Below are positions 33,901 to 46,100 of a stretch of DNA of 64,000 bases, in pieces. The notes under the pieces were generated by a model, which had not been told where the DNA came from, searched no databases, and saw only the letters and a list, made by a program, of their open reading frames with translations. The stretch's first letter is position 1. The number at the start of each line of letters is the position of its first letter. This DNA is from Pocillopora verrucosa (taxonomy: Eukaryota > Cnidaria > Anthozoa > Scleractinia > Pocilloporidae), in the NCBI RefSeq assembly GCF_036669915.1, contig NC_089319.1, positions 4,862,326 to 4,926,325 of the forward strand, read 5' to 3'. A program made the translations under genes and the position numbers.

Positions 33901-36809
33901 CTTTAAACTAACAGCTATCATCACAGTTATTACGTGTTCTTATATCGGTCAATTTTGCGAGCTGTACTCTACTGAGCAGCTCGTTAAAGTAGAAAACTTT
34001 TTGTGTGGACAAAATCTCTCATTTTACCCCTTCCCTCCCCCGAAGTAACTTCAAGAAAGTTATGACTTTCGTGGCCAAAGAGAAAATCGCAGCGGAGAAA
34101 ACTTAAGAATGAACCATTAACTCGGTTAGTGTGAGGTATTTATAACTTTTTTCCTCGAAAAAGAGGGGACCTCTTTGAACCTCACGGTCACTCCATGCTA
34201 CGCCTTTACATTTCAATCTTATTTACAAATTTTCGTTAAGGCTTTTAAGTCAAGCGCTAGAAATCATATCAAAACCTCAATTTCATGTAAAGGCTACTGA
34301 ATACTTTTGCCTTTCGTAAGCACATCCGTCTCTGATCGCTTTATCGAAAGGCAAATAACCTGGAAAATTAAAGCATACAAAGACATCACCCTTTTTCGAG
34401 AGAGTCAAATGTAGCTATGTAAGTTATCGGATGTCTAAATGTTTAAGGCTTTTTTAGACTTACCCTTAATCTTTATAACTTGGTACCTGGCACGAAATCC
34501 TTTGCCAGACCAACTAGCATCTGATTGAAAAATAACCGTAACATTATTACCACTGGAATTTAATTGAGGCGTTGTCATGCTACACACTGAACCAATCAAA
34601 ACTGTTTTTCCGTTCATTAATGTTTCCCACACGTTGACAATGTCACACCAACAGCAACCGGACTCTAAACTGACGTCATCAAAAGTGATCAGAATAGCGT
34701 AATTCCAAGGGACTTCAATATGCCACTTGCACCAGGCCTTGTTGTTATAGTTTTGTGGATAGTATGGACTGCGGAATGTGCCATTCAGTGCTGTCATTGT
34801 CTGTGTGCACTCTGTTCGAATGTAAGGAAAACCAAATTGAGAAAAAATATGTAAACATTGACCAATAATTCTACCTCGATGTTTAAGGGTGTCGCCTAGT
34901 GAAGTCTACTACGTTGAAGGGTTAAAATATTGTATTGAGTCCCTAACGTTAGCGTTTTAACATATAGAAAGTCTTAAGCCGTTTTCCCTTTTGAAAATTA
35001 CGGTACACTTAGATTGATAGACCACATCCATCGAACATTGCCATATTAAGTGAGGTTCGGGTTTAGAGGGGTCGTTTACAAGACAATTGCGTTTTATTGT
35101 CATTACGAGCCCAAGTGGGTAGCAAGCATAAAGATATGGCTTTTTGTGTAAAGGACAGGGAAAAGACTGCCATACAGGCTACGAAATTTGCTAAAATTTG
35201 TAACCTGTCCCAGGTGTAGCAAGCGTAATTTGAAGTTTCTTTTCTCGACTCAGTTGCTACTGCGTGAGCGCTCCAGGCTATCAGATGTATTTTATCATGA
35301 ATAGTTGCTACAAACCACAATTGGATGATAAGAGAGCCTGGTACCTCTATAGTAACAGTAATGTATTGTCGGTGGGGAGAAGTCGGCTCCGTATGGATAT
35401 GGGAACCATTTCCGGTCAAAATTATGATCATTTTCTGTGTCATATGCAATGTATTCCATCTCATGTATAGTGTACAGAACTTCTTGGCAACGCGGTCTAA
35501 ACGCCATCAAGTAAAAGGGAGACACAAAAGGAAGATCTATTGGCTCTTTATATCCGTTACTGGTGGTCTTACAGCAAAAGAATATCTTTGTGTCGTGATC
35601 AAATACTCCTTTTGGAAGAACGCCGGCATGGGCGTTTTTGTTTGTTCCGCTAACACCATCTTCGTCATCCCATAATATAAACCCACTCTGCAGTCCATCT
35701 GGACAATAAGAACCTTTCTGATAGATGCAATACTCCCCCGCAGGCCATCGGGATCGATTTCTTTCGACTGTTGCTGATATGTTGTCCTTTATGCAGAAAT
35801 ACCGTTCGACATCACCTGAGACGCGGCCTTTGAGCTGTGAGTTCGGTGAGACAGTAGTAACATTACCCTCGTCCTCGAGATCCTGGTAGATGTATCCTTC
35901 TTGCCATTGAAATCCATTTGCCCCTGGACAGCCGCTTTTTGGCATGGGTAGTCCATACATTCCTGACGGCCATAATGCAGCAGAGCAAACTATGGAGAAT
36001 TAAGAAAATGGTATGGCTCATTTCAGAGCAAAAATTGCGAGTCGATTTCTGTTCCACCTATCCCGTACTTACATAAATAGTTGAAAATCCCTGCGGATTT
36101 ATTTTCACCGTCTCGCAGGGAATTTTGGCAAACTCTTGCAAAGGATACTTGAAGTTTTTCTTTTTTTTTTTTTTGAAGAACTTTGAACATTGTGCTCGAC
36201 GGTGGAGAAGCTCGACGAATGTGAAAATGACGCTCTTTACGACAAACACGTCGCCCTGTTTTACAATACAACTGAGAGCATTTGTGTCTGTGCTCTTTTC
36301 AGCACGGTACTCCATTCGGCATTTTATGGCGCCTACCCGCTGGGTTTCATTAACTTATTTTAATTTTTGAAGGAAGGAAACATTCATCTTGTGAGGAATG
36401 TCACATTCTTTTTGGTTTTTTTAATTCCTCTCGTCGAATTTTTCGATTAACGGGGATACTGTTACTCGGAAGAAGCGATTCCTAGATTTTTACTGAAGCA
36501 TGTTCGTATAAGCCACTTTCAAATTCGATGAATGGCCTCCAAATTATTTTACCGTAGCTCGGTGAAATATGCCAGGCCTTTCAAAGTTTACCGTGTCAAA
36601 ATTCGCAGTTAGTACATTTTTCAATTCTGTATCCAAAATTCAGACTCTCGATACAAAAACGCATGAATGTTGTTGACATCGTCCTCGTCAAACACGAAAG
36701 AGGATAAGTTTGAGCACATACCTTCTGAAGCAAGACAGCTGAGAAACAGAAATCTTACCGTTCTGTGAAGAACGTGTAAAAGTCGTGACATCAACAAAGT
36801 GCGAACCAT
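28000..36809 (-). CDS. ApeC-CUB receptor copy B (type I membrane protein)
   Basis: Ectodomain exons are open: 36809-36722 (signal peptide MVRTLLMSRLLHVLHRTVRF), 35989-35345 (ApeC; WPSGMYGLPMPK, WPAGEYCIYQKG, WDDEDG, FCC), 34811-34464 (CUB; NGTFRSPYYPQNYNNKAWCKW) and 33513-33210 (Ser/Thr stem and TM helix SLIAGLIAALVVICAILAIA, then FHRKR). Tail exons: 32708-32601 (IYATPT), 32377-32306 (NPYTYV), 32213-32172 (NPSY, not NPLY), then a LINE-filled intron, 29816-29751 (GNPLY), 29660-29619 (AGVYE), 29185-29132 (GIYSSL). A second, partly truncated set of the last three lies at 28685-28644 and 28185-28129. A tentative last exon is 28036-28000. ApeC domains of apextrin-like proteins bind microbial cell-wall sugars in other invertebrates; CUB domains mediate protein or ligand contacts. 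Whether the LINE intron is spliced is unknown, so the tail length is uncertain. Confidence 0.8.
28100..29860. repeat. Tandem duplication of the distal tail-exon block in copy B
   Basis: The block containing the GIYSSL, AGVYE and NPLY exons occurs twice in a row, about 28100-28830 and 29100-29860. The first copy has lost part of its NPLY exon (28770-28805). Exon-level spellings differ (YSSLCE versus YSSLGE), so the repeat is not fresh. Copies A and C have a single block. Confidence 0.8.
28237..28295 (+). repeat. G-rich minisatellite expanded in copy B
   Basis: Repeats of GGGAAGGGCGGGG stand beside a tail exon. Copies A (near 17342-17360) and C (near 43441-43460) have only one short G-rich run here. 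On the sense (minus) strand it is a C/T-rich stretch inside an intron and may affect splicing. Confidence 0.7.
30297..31984 (-). mobile_element. Truncated non-LTR retrotransposon (LINE), CR1/jockey-like RT
   Basis: Minus-strand frames carry reverse-transcriptase motifs: a piece ending near 31905 with FDTLDHQILFAKL, then [21 protein letters not shown] and FTDDTSIF (31638-31871), and a C-terminal thumb-type region LQKRAVRAITNSDYRAHSAPLF (30485-30946). The catalytic box reads FTDD rather than F/YADD. The 5' half is missing, the frame is broken, and the 3' end (low coordinates) ends in GATGATGA-like repeats. The flanks match copies A and C once the element is skipped, so it inserted into a tail intron of copy B. 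It is inactive. Confidence 0.88.
31258..31653. mobile_element. MITE nested in the LINE, TTAA target duplication
   Basis: A 396-bp element has terminal inverted repeats of about 58 bp (ends GAACAAGTCTCTG... and ...CAGAGACTTGTTC, one mismatch) and is flanked on both sides by TTAA (31254-31257, 31654-31657). Skipping it lets the LINE RT frame continue (VLNDELQNIDVW), which shows it landed in the LINE after LINE insertion or in its source copy. TTAA duplication points to piggyBac-type mobilisation, though the tips do not start with CCC. Confidence 0.88.
32968..33171. mobile_element. CCCTTTAA-family MITE in copy B
   Basis: Starts CCCTTTAACCCCCAAG after TTAA and ends CATGGGAGGTAAAGGG before CTAA. 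Same ancestral insertion as 19690-19884 in copy A. Confidence 0.75.
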
Positions 36810-38260
36810 GCTTTGTTTTTTTTTTCCATCGGTTCTTCGTTGGTTAAAATCTATTTACCCAGGCTTGAAGGTAACTGCAATTTTATCCGCTCGAACTAAC
36901 CCTTTCGACCGATGACAGCTTCTTCTCTTCGAGGTTGGTCCCAGTCAGATGATTCATGCGTGACCTTGTTGCCATATAAGAAAAGCAAAGAGGAAATAAG
37001 CTTCAGTACTTCACAATGATCACGTCCTTCAATGTCCCTGCCTCACTGACGTTCTGTCCTTTAACAGAGCTGATCAAATTTTAATCGATTGCCTTGCGAC
37101 TTGATGGAAGATCGATATTCAATGGAAGAACAGAGTTAAATTTTTATTGTTATAACTTGTTTCAAGTATTCTTATCACGCGTTAAAGCAAACTATTTAAA
37201 TCTTCTGACAATTTCCGCATTGTGTTTAAATGACAGGAATGTGTTAATTTTATCCGCGTTAATTCAGTTGAATGTGGGAACTTGATCTTTTGTTTTTTTC
37301 CGACGAAATCAAACTGGCGCAAAATGCGGAATTACATATTTCGACGTCGCAAAAACCGTCATGTCTCAATTCTGAACAATGCCAAAGCTGATTTCAAAGA
37401 CAAGCTGCGTGCAGTTCGTTAATAAAGTTAGTTGAGATCAGTTTAAGATTTGAATAAAGAAATATAGATAAGAGGACGAATTTTGGTAGATTTTACCAAG
37501 TACGTGGGATATATAAATGAATTTAAGACTTAGCTTTCACACATGTGAACTCAAATCAATTCGATATGGGGATGAACTTTGAAATTAAATACAGGAGAAT
37601 TTATTGTAAAACCGGTTGTCATATTTGGGCTAAACGTGCAGAAACTTGAATTTGAAAATGTTTCCCCCTTTGGTAGCATGACCACTATTTGGCTATCACC
37701 ATGATATGTATTGTTCGCTATGTTTTTCCAGATAGCAGGGAGTCTTATCTCAAGCTAAAAACTCTATGGGAGTGTTGAAATGTTAAACATATTCAGTAGA
37801 GTAATTTGTGTCATTTTCGCATGGTGATGATATGAAATCGGCCCGGAGGGCGAAGAAACACCTCACCTCGGTTAATTAAAATTCAATTTTGCCTCTTCGG
37901 AAGTTTTCAGACAAAGATTCCTTTCTCTTTAGTGCTTTATTCGTTACTGCCGATTTTTTTTTCTCCATGTTCTTAAAGGAACACTTTCTTTAGCTGGTCC
38001 GCCTTCAGTTGTATATGAAAACATCAGTCATGTAGGAATTGCGGTAAAGACTTAGGTGATTAAAGTAAAAAACTTTCAGAATAATCTAGTGCCTTGAAGC
38101 AAAACGGTGGATTTTCTATCTCCCTTCTCCAGACAAAGTACAGCCCGTTGCCTCTCTTAACGCAAGGCTGATAAAAACATCAACAGCTGTTGCCATTTTG
38201 ACGGAAAAAAAGGGTGTATTGCGAGTCTCATAATTTTCTTTACTAGAAGATCGGTTTCAT
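36810..38260. other. Upstream flank of receptor copy B
   Basis: Close copy of the flanks at 23309 and 49814; presumed promoter of copy B. No gene seen. Similarity breaks at about 38260, where foreign sequence begins. Confidence 0.55.
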
Positions 38261-38636
38261 CGGCGCCTGGTCACCTTTTTACTCGGGTATTGTATCAGGA
38301 GTTTTAAGAGGCTGTCTCTCTTATTTCCACCCGGTCAATTTTGCGTCAAAAATAATTTTGCCTGAAACTCTGTTAACAGAAAGACTTTACCTAGGAAAGA
38401 ACTAAATTAGATTTCGTTTGATTCGAAATAATTTTCTGACTGCATTATCGGCGCCTGGTCACCTTTTTACTCGGGTATTGTATCAGGAGTTTTAAGAGGC
38501 TGTCTCTCTTATTTCCACCCGGTCAATTTTGCGTCAAAAATAATTTTGCCTGAAACTCTGTTAACAGAAAGACTTTACCTAGGAAAGAACTAAATTAGTT
38601 TTCGTTTGATTCGAAATAATTTTCTGACTGCATTAC
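38261..38636. repeat. 188-bp direct tandem repeat, two copies
   Basis: The unit starting GGCGCCTGGTCACC is present at 38261-38448 and again at 38449-38636 with only one or two differences. Its first about 45 bp (GGTCACCTTTTTACTCGGG...) comes from the STK19 intron 4 sequence (compare 26095 and 13319); the rest is foreign. The near-identity implies a very recent duplication, or an assembly artefact. Confidence 0.9.
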
Positions 38637-39295
38637 GGGCCATAATTATTTCCCAGTCCGTAGGGACCGTCGCAACGTCTCGAAAATTGAAAAATAGGCA
38701 TATTTTGTAACGTTGTAAAATATTTGATTCGCATAGTTAAGCCACAGAATTTATATCAGATTGCTTAAAAACCTTTCTAGTTTGCCAAGAAAGTTAGAAT
38801 TTGCCCTCTCAACAAATTTGAAAAGGCGAATTTTAGCATATTCTGACCACTAGAAATCGCCATCGGCCGATGGCCGTAAATAACCTTGATTTAGACGCTA
38901 AGTTTTGGGATTTGGGACCTGGTTGACGATTCTATCCTACACAGCCGTTAAGTTTAGACCTTTATAGGCAAAAATATGCAAAAACCCCTGTACGTTTTCG
39001 ATTTTTCAAAAGTTATGACCGTTTGAATCAGCACATGTACGAGCATTCGCGATTTTTTCGCCTACACCAAAATCGAACCACTGGAGCAGATTTCGTCATA
39101 AATACAGCTTACCCGCTTTGCAGCCCGGCTTCATGGCTCACTTCAGAATTTTTCTAATAACCAAATTGGTGAAATCCATGATAACTTCAACAAATAGCTA
39201 CGTATTGCCTTCGAAAAGTAGGCGGCATCCATCGTGATTCGTGGTATCAAAACAAATGCCGGAATTGGCCACATTTCGCGGTGAATAAAATGAAA
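38637..39295. mobile_element. Unclassified insertion interrupting STK19 fragment 2
   Basis: About 1 kb (38306-39295 including the repeat) has no counterpart in the other two STK19 copies and separates sequence that is continuous near 26120-26175. It has no open frame of note, no clear terminal inverted repeats, and a few palindromes such as CATCGGCCGATGG. It is likely a non-autonomous mobile element or a filler acquired when the duplication junction formed. Confidence 0.45.
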
Positions 39296-40922
39296 ATAAG
39301 GTGAAATCCAAACACCTGCAGGTTAAACAGCATTAAGCATTAAGATGTCTTACAAGGAGAAGTAGACCACTAGCAACTTACTTTTTTTGAAACCCCTGTG
39401 TATGGTTTAAAAATACGCAGTGGCTGAATATTTTATTGAGTTAGTGTACAGTTGTATAGTACAAATTAGGTTAAACAACTTTGGAAAAGGGTTTCTGAGG
39501 CCAGTCATACCCCCCTGCCAAAACTTTAGGGAGTGCCAGTCTTTTTACCTACATGTTGATAGAGCAGGTTCTTCTTTGTTAAACTTAGGAGAGGGTTCCA
39601 ATTCCTCAAAAATAAATAGTTTTCAGATAGCGACCACTTACTAGTGATGACAAATACATATAGGTTATGACATTACGTTTCTTTGAAGCCTGCTCCAGGT
39701 AGTTGCAAATGAGTGTACAAAAACAGGCGAGGTGTGGGTGTATCGCATACCAAAACCTCCCTTGTTTCTGCCTTGCTGTTGCTTTGGTGCTACAGCTGTA
39801 TTTACTTTTTTGCTCTGCTTTACTTACTGAATGCCTTGAAAAGGCTTTGTTTGTTGTAGAATCTGGTGTACAGCTGAAATAAGGTTGGAAAAAGGAAATT
39901 TTTGTTGCCCTTAAGGGTACATGCTTTTTAATCAAACCTTTGTTTTATTTTGTTTTTATGTACATTGTTTTTACATTATTTTGTATGAGCTCATGCTTTA
40001 TTTGGGAACTTTGTATTATTTCATTTGCATTTTGGTGTGATATATCATCTCTAATGGTAAACAGAAAATATGTTTCCGATTTTTATGAATGTGAGTTAGT
40101 GTGGGTGATGTGTGTTATTTGCATTACTCGCCCCATTTTAAGTGTCACAGTATCTCCATGAGCCATTCTTGAATATGCTTTTGGTGTCTAGATCTCATTA
40201 ATGTTTCTCCTTAATGTCTGCCATAAAATCTTTATGATGTTAGTTTGAAGAATTTGGTATTGGATCAACTAAGACTCCCTTAATTGATATTTTTCTTTAT
40301 TTTCATCACTTCTCTGCTTGATATAGAGTTGATATTGTGAAGAGACATTATGTCTTGATGACTAATGAGAGTTATAAGGTTAAAGGCTTCACATGAGGTA
40401 CATGTACAACAGAACTTGCCAGAATTTCATTAGCTTCTGGTTACTTGACAGTAATTTTCTCAATAAACAAATTTCTGTGTAGGAAAAAAAAATAGGTCAA
40501 CTCTACCTGTGCATTAGTTTTATTATTGCTATAACTTTACTTCTTATTGTTTTTATATACATTACTATTATGGACATTACTCTTATTGGTACTATTGTCA
40601 TCACTGTTATTTATTTACATGGATGTAACTCAAGACTTGCCATAAAACTGTTAAATTTAATGTTGTAACAAATGTTGATTTTCTTTTAAGGAAGAAAAGC
40701 TCTTATTCAAATGTTCAAAAAGAGGAAATATCGGGAGATTCTTGAGAAGGTATGTTAAAATGCTTGATCGATTTTCTCCTTTCCTTATGTAATTTTCTCC
40801 AAAACTATAATTATAGTATTTTAACTATTTGTTAAAAAGAAAGTAAAATCATGAAAAGGCCTTGACTGTGCTCTTTTCCGTTGCAAAGCTGCAGAAAGCA
40901 GCCAGAGCTTAAAAGACATTAA

Positions 40923-41127
40923 CCCTTGAGACCCTAACATCAGTATCCATATTCTCCAAACTCTTCTCCATATGTTTATTTGGGTTCTGACAAGGAGAAT
41001 TCATTTGTAGATCAAAGCTTCTTAGGTTGGCGATCATTTCCTTTATTCTCATGATCCTAATGAATGGTTTATAGCAGTATTCCTGTGAGGAGAAATTAGA
41101 TACTGGTCACTCCAAGGGTTTAAAGGG
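40923..41127. mobile_element. CCCTTTAA-family MITE (duplicate of 15117-15321)
   Basis: Same insertion as in intron 6 of the full STK19-like gene, carried along by segmental duplication; TTAA on both sides. Confidence 0.7.
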
Positions 41128-42356
41128 TTAAGGGGAAAACTTGAAAGAATTAGTAACTGCAGAAACAATCAAAAGTTCAGCTTACCATACATGTAGCTTA
41201 CAGTCCTTTTTTACCCTTGAACACAAAGCGTTTTCACCCCTCAGAGCACAGCATGCGGAATTTTATCACAACAAAATAGTCATGTAATCAGTGTACCGCT
41301 GCAAGGGTGCAGTGAAATGCTTAGCAGACTAATCCTGGGAGTTTTTGCTCATAATTAGAAGCAGAAATGAGTAAAAAAAGAATGCAATTGTATTCCTAAC
41401 TACTATTTTATTTGTGATGAATTGTGTTTTCCTTAGAATATGCATGTGTACTTACAAAGACAGACCTTTATAAGAATAGGCTAACAGAATAATAACCATA
41501 CCAGAAAAAATGCAGATGAAAACAAACAAACAAACTCTCAAAAATATAGTTAAGGGATGAAGCATATTAAATCATAAATACATGACTATTATTTTCAATA
41601 TTTTCAATGAACCTTTGAGATCATACGTTGACATCAAATTTTGTTGTGCACAAGTACATTTGTTTTGCTAAGCCATTGCGCTAAATTCAAAGAAATATTA
41701 TTGGTTATCTTAATTGTTGGGTTTGTCTGTTATAATGTTTTTAAAATCATCACAACTTCGTTAGGTCAGGAACGGCTTAGAAACTTCCTTTGCCTTTAAC
41801 TCACCCATTGGACTCAAGGCAGTCCGAAATGATGTACAGTTATAGCGTACTTGTATATGCATGTCCTTGGGTTCATTCACCCTGTTTTGCTTTTGGGTTT
41901 TTCTATCATAAATATTTTTTTAATCACCATAACTTGATTAGTGAAAGCGTGGAATTGACTCATCCTTTGGACTTTTAAGTCAGTCCAAAACGATATGCAG
42001 GTATATAACTTACATGTACTTGTATGTCCTTGGGTTTACTCTGTTTTGCGTTTGGTCTTAAACAGGATCTTCTCACCCGTAAATTTGATTCTCATTCCAA
42101 GCTTGGAATAAGATACCATGTCTATGATATTATCGGAGCTGATTTTGTCAAAAGGTAAATACTTTCGTATTTGTTTTCCTCAATTGATACCAATTTTATA
42201 CCTGCCAAAATGTTCCACGCCAGCTATTGCTTCTTAAGATAAAGAGTCGATGAATCCATGTTATTATAAAACCACAGAACAGAAAATGAGATGAAAGAGC
42301 GCGGACATTCCTTGCTGTATGTTACGTTTGGCAAATTCGTGGCATGGGTTTCAGTC

Positions 42357-42377
42357 GTAATAATAGTAATAATAATG

Positions 42378-42412
<35 letters not shown>

Positions 42413-42413
42413 C
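42357..42413. repeat. (AAT)n microsatellite
   Basis: About 18 AAT/TAA units, a longer allele of the one at 16277-16326, in intron 7 of STK19 fragment 2. Confidence 0.9.
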
Positions 42414-42611
42414 TTTGTTTTTCGAGGGTGGCACTTGACAGTATAAAATACTGATAAACGACAGTAAGTGTTAAATTATCACTATGAACGGTCCAACAAC
42501 AATGTGATTGATTATTTCCTTTTCCTTTACGCAAACAGCGTGGATACTACATCAGGACAATTACTGAGACTGGATATCCAATCAGAGAGTCGAGCGAGAT
42601 CGAAAAGATGA

Positions 42612-43169
42612 TCAGTGTCCTTGCAAGGCATTGTTTGATCTTGTGACGCAACGCGGGAAAGAAGGCATTGTGTGACAAGACCAAAATGCGGCTGCAAGGG
42701 CGATTATACAACGACACATGCCTCTATTTGTTTAGGGGCTGATTACATGTTTCTGTGAAACAAATTGCTTCTCTTAAATTAATGAATAATTAGCAGTTGT
42801 ACTGCAAATCTTCTTGTCTTTGATTGTAGAGATTAACATAACAAAAAGTTTCATATAGTAGTAAGAGATGTCATTCCTTGTAAAAGGCTCCTTGAAACTT
42901 TTTCAAGTTAAAGGCATCCTAAAATGCAAAAGAATGAGAATAACATTTTAATCTTATTTGAAACTTTCACTGTGTAGTTTATTCAATAAATGAAAGAAAA
43001 CAGATTAAAGCAATGCAGTTTTGGGCAAATGGCAGGATTTTTTTTCGGTGCTCAGTATTCCGAAGTATTTATGAATCCTTACAAATCGCCAAAGGAAAGC
43101 GTTAAGGTTGACTTTTCGTCTTCATAGCAAACCAGAAATTTTACCAAGTACCTTAGAACTTCGTAAATT
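42612..43169. other. 3' flanks of STK19 fragment 2 and receptor copy C
   Basis: Nearly identical to 16526-17077. Carries a minus-strand AATAAA (plus TTTATT, near 42980) for copy C. No gene seen. Confidence 0.55.
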
Positions 43170-46100
43170 CTAATATTTTAAATTATTTGTGATAATTTGC
43201 TGCCATGTGCCTGGATGACGTTCATATAGGGGGACACTCATTGCAATTGGTCCGTGATTTATCAGAGGATTTATGGTAGGGTGGGATATTGGCAAGCACT
43301 TAACTTAAATCTATGATAGATACCTCTCGTACAGTGAACTGTAGATGCCTTCATCACGATTTGGGTTAGGCTGATCCAAACTGAAAAAAGTTTGAGAACA
43401 ACAGTAAAAAAAAAAAAAAAAAGTATTTGAAGCCATAGAGGGTGGGGGGAGGGGAAGGGGCAGTTGATGGGAACCATGACCTTTGAATGCAGTTACGGTT
43501 TACTCAATGAAAGACTGTCGCAAGAAGAACGATCTTGGTATAATGTTATTTAATTTATATACGTTTCATTTGATGGAATCATTTGGTAGTTTTGCTTTTT
43601 AATGCGTAGCTCACTTCTGATGAATGTGTATTTTTTAAGTGGAAAATCGGGAATATGCTGTCTGTAGTGAACTCCTGTTTCCGAACAGGCCTCTTAATCG
43701 TTTCTCTCAGATTTTGTCTCTCAGTAACGGCGCATGCTGGGATTGGTCGATTTAGGGGGCAGTTTTCTGTTCCAGGGCCGATGTTAGGTAGAGAGGAATA
43801 CTTCCCTACCTTTCATACATTCCTGCATCAGCTGTCTTCCCGCTTTCAGCACTGAGAGAACAAAAAACAGTTATAAATTACTGAAAAAAAAAACAACAAA
43901 CAAACAAACCAACTGATCTTGTCTTTCAAAAAATATAAAGTATGAATACTCATTGGCTAACCCGCCTATGTAGAGGGGATTTTCACTTTGTTTGACGGGA
44001 TTTCTTGCAGAGGTGGCCATACTTTCACTGTTGATTAAAGACAAGACAAATTTCAATAAACGAATAATTTAATATTAAAATTGAAAAAGAAAACCAAAAG
44101 ATCTTCCTACTTCTCTGAGTTCAATCAAAATTTCAAAGAATAACGGTCGATTGATAGTTTTACCTAATGCATAACTGAGATGTGGTGAAAATGATGGGAA
44201 TTACTTTTTGACACTAGAATGCTCCTTATTTTTAAAATCAGCGACCAAAATATTTCTTATTGTTTCTGTATTTCGAGAACACTTCCATTGGATTGCCTTA
44301 AAGATCGATTCATATAACTCAGTTTATTACTCCTTGGAAAATTGGTTGCAGGAAACTTCTGTGAAAGAACGCATATATTATGTTTTTTGTTTTGAAGTTC
44401 TTTCAACCTTCCCCATTGGATATTAACTCATACCTCTGATCACCACCACCGCTGTCAACATTGATGGCTTATCACTTTTAAAACACGAACATTACTGATT
44501 TATGTAATGTGTAAATCAGCGGGCTTAAAGTATGGACTTTCTCCGTGTGTTTTTAAGAGGTTGTCTTGATAATGTTTGGTCAAGATTGTAGCTTAATTTG
44601 AATTGACCACTCCCTCTATGTGGCCGGAAATATTTCTAAACATGCATGCCTGTGCCACACATCGATCCTTAAGATCAGACAGTCTTGACTTATTAAAGTA
44701 AAATACTGAAGGTGAACTGAGCTTCGTGAAGAGATAAATGCGAACTCACCTTTCGTACAATGGGTTGTCGCTTTCCTTCACTGTTTTATTGCTGAAAGAA
44801 GACAATTTCGAATCACATTTTGTGGAAAAGCGTACAATTTGAGTGTTTGAATTTGATCAATAAAATTGGCAAACTAGTTTAACCTGTTATTATACATTCC
44901 AGGTGGGTCGACATATGTGTAACGATTATCATTTTCTTCTTCATCACAGCCAGAACTGAAAGCAGAAAAACATGCAAGTATGTGTTTGATAAGATTCTTC
45001 ATATACACACACGTTACAAGCCCCGTCGCTCCCTCTCAACCTGACTTTGAAAAAAGCTCACCGGGCGCGACAATTTTAGGATTTACGGCAGATGCAGGTA
45101 GTGAAGTAGAAGCGACACGACCATCAGTGACAAAGAAATGTCGAATTGTAACCCTGGCCACAAACTTTCACAGGTTTTACCTCGTGTTACACACATCCGT
45201 TGGGGTGGCGTAAATGAAGACTGCTTTCTCGTCCGGTTGAAAGCTCACTGCAGGTGTGTTCCGGTTGTTTTGATTTTCCCTACTACGCCTGCAGTAAATT
45301 TGAAAATCCAAAAAAAGAAAAAAAAAACTGGATGAAACATATAGTTTGCTTCACTAACGGTGTGCAAACTTTTGTAAAGATTTTCCGTACATTTAGCTTA
45401 CTCTAAAGGTGCCGTTCACAATCGATAGTTGAGTTCAAAATGAGATCAGAAAAGTAAATTATGAGAGATTCCTATACGACTTGCTATGTACGCTTGCGAA
45501 GGTGGCAAAACTTCACATTAGCACTTCATGATTTTAAATGAAAAAAACTGTAATTATCCTTACTGTCTGCTTAACAATTCTCATGATAACAATTTGATAT
45601 TGGATCAACTAATAATCTCCTAATTGATATTTTTCTTTATTCTCATCACTTCTATGCTTGATATTGTATTTTTATTGTAAGGAGAAATTCTTTCTTGGTC
45701 ACTCATGGGAGGGAAAGGGCTAAGGATATAATAATGATAACAAAAAGTTGAACTTACCGCTTTTTGTGAAAACAAAACAAAGTTATTGCGAGTATCGCAC
45801 AAATTACTGCCAAAGCTGCTGTCAATCCAGCAATTAGGGAGGTGTTTGACTCAGACTCTCTTCCATCGTCCAAGGTGTCAGACAAACCTTCTCCTCTCGT
45901 CATGGAGGTGGGATCTGTTTTTTCTTGAGAGCCGAGTTTGCTCTCTCTTGTAGAAGATATCTCTTGAGTGGTCTCTTCGCTTGATGACGTTGTGGTTACT
46001 TTGTCTTTGACCATGTTTGTCTGAGTTGAGGCAAGGGTAGTGCTAGTAGTTGTTTTGGCTGCTGTGTTGAGAAAGATAGCGTATTTTTATGTTTGTGGCA

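Larger units (their letters stand above)
39296..42611 (+). pseudogene. STK19-like gene fragment 2 (exons 6-8)
   Basis: Exons 6 (40691-40749), 7 (42066-42154) and 8 (42539-42611, with stop) are almost identical to the full gene. Exon 5 is deleted except for its last few bases near 40050, and exon 4 and everything upstream are absent. The 3' end is again convergent with a receptor gene (copy C). Exons 6-8 could be spliced together if transcription started upstream, but no promoter or start codon is evident. Confidence 0.87.
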
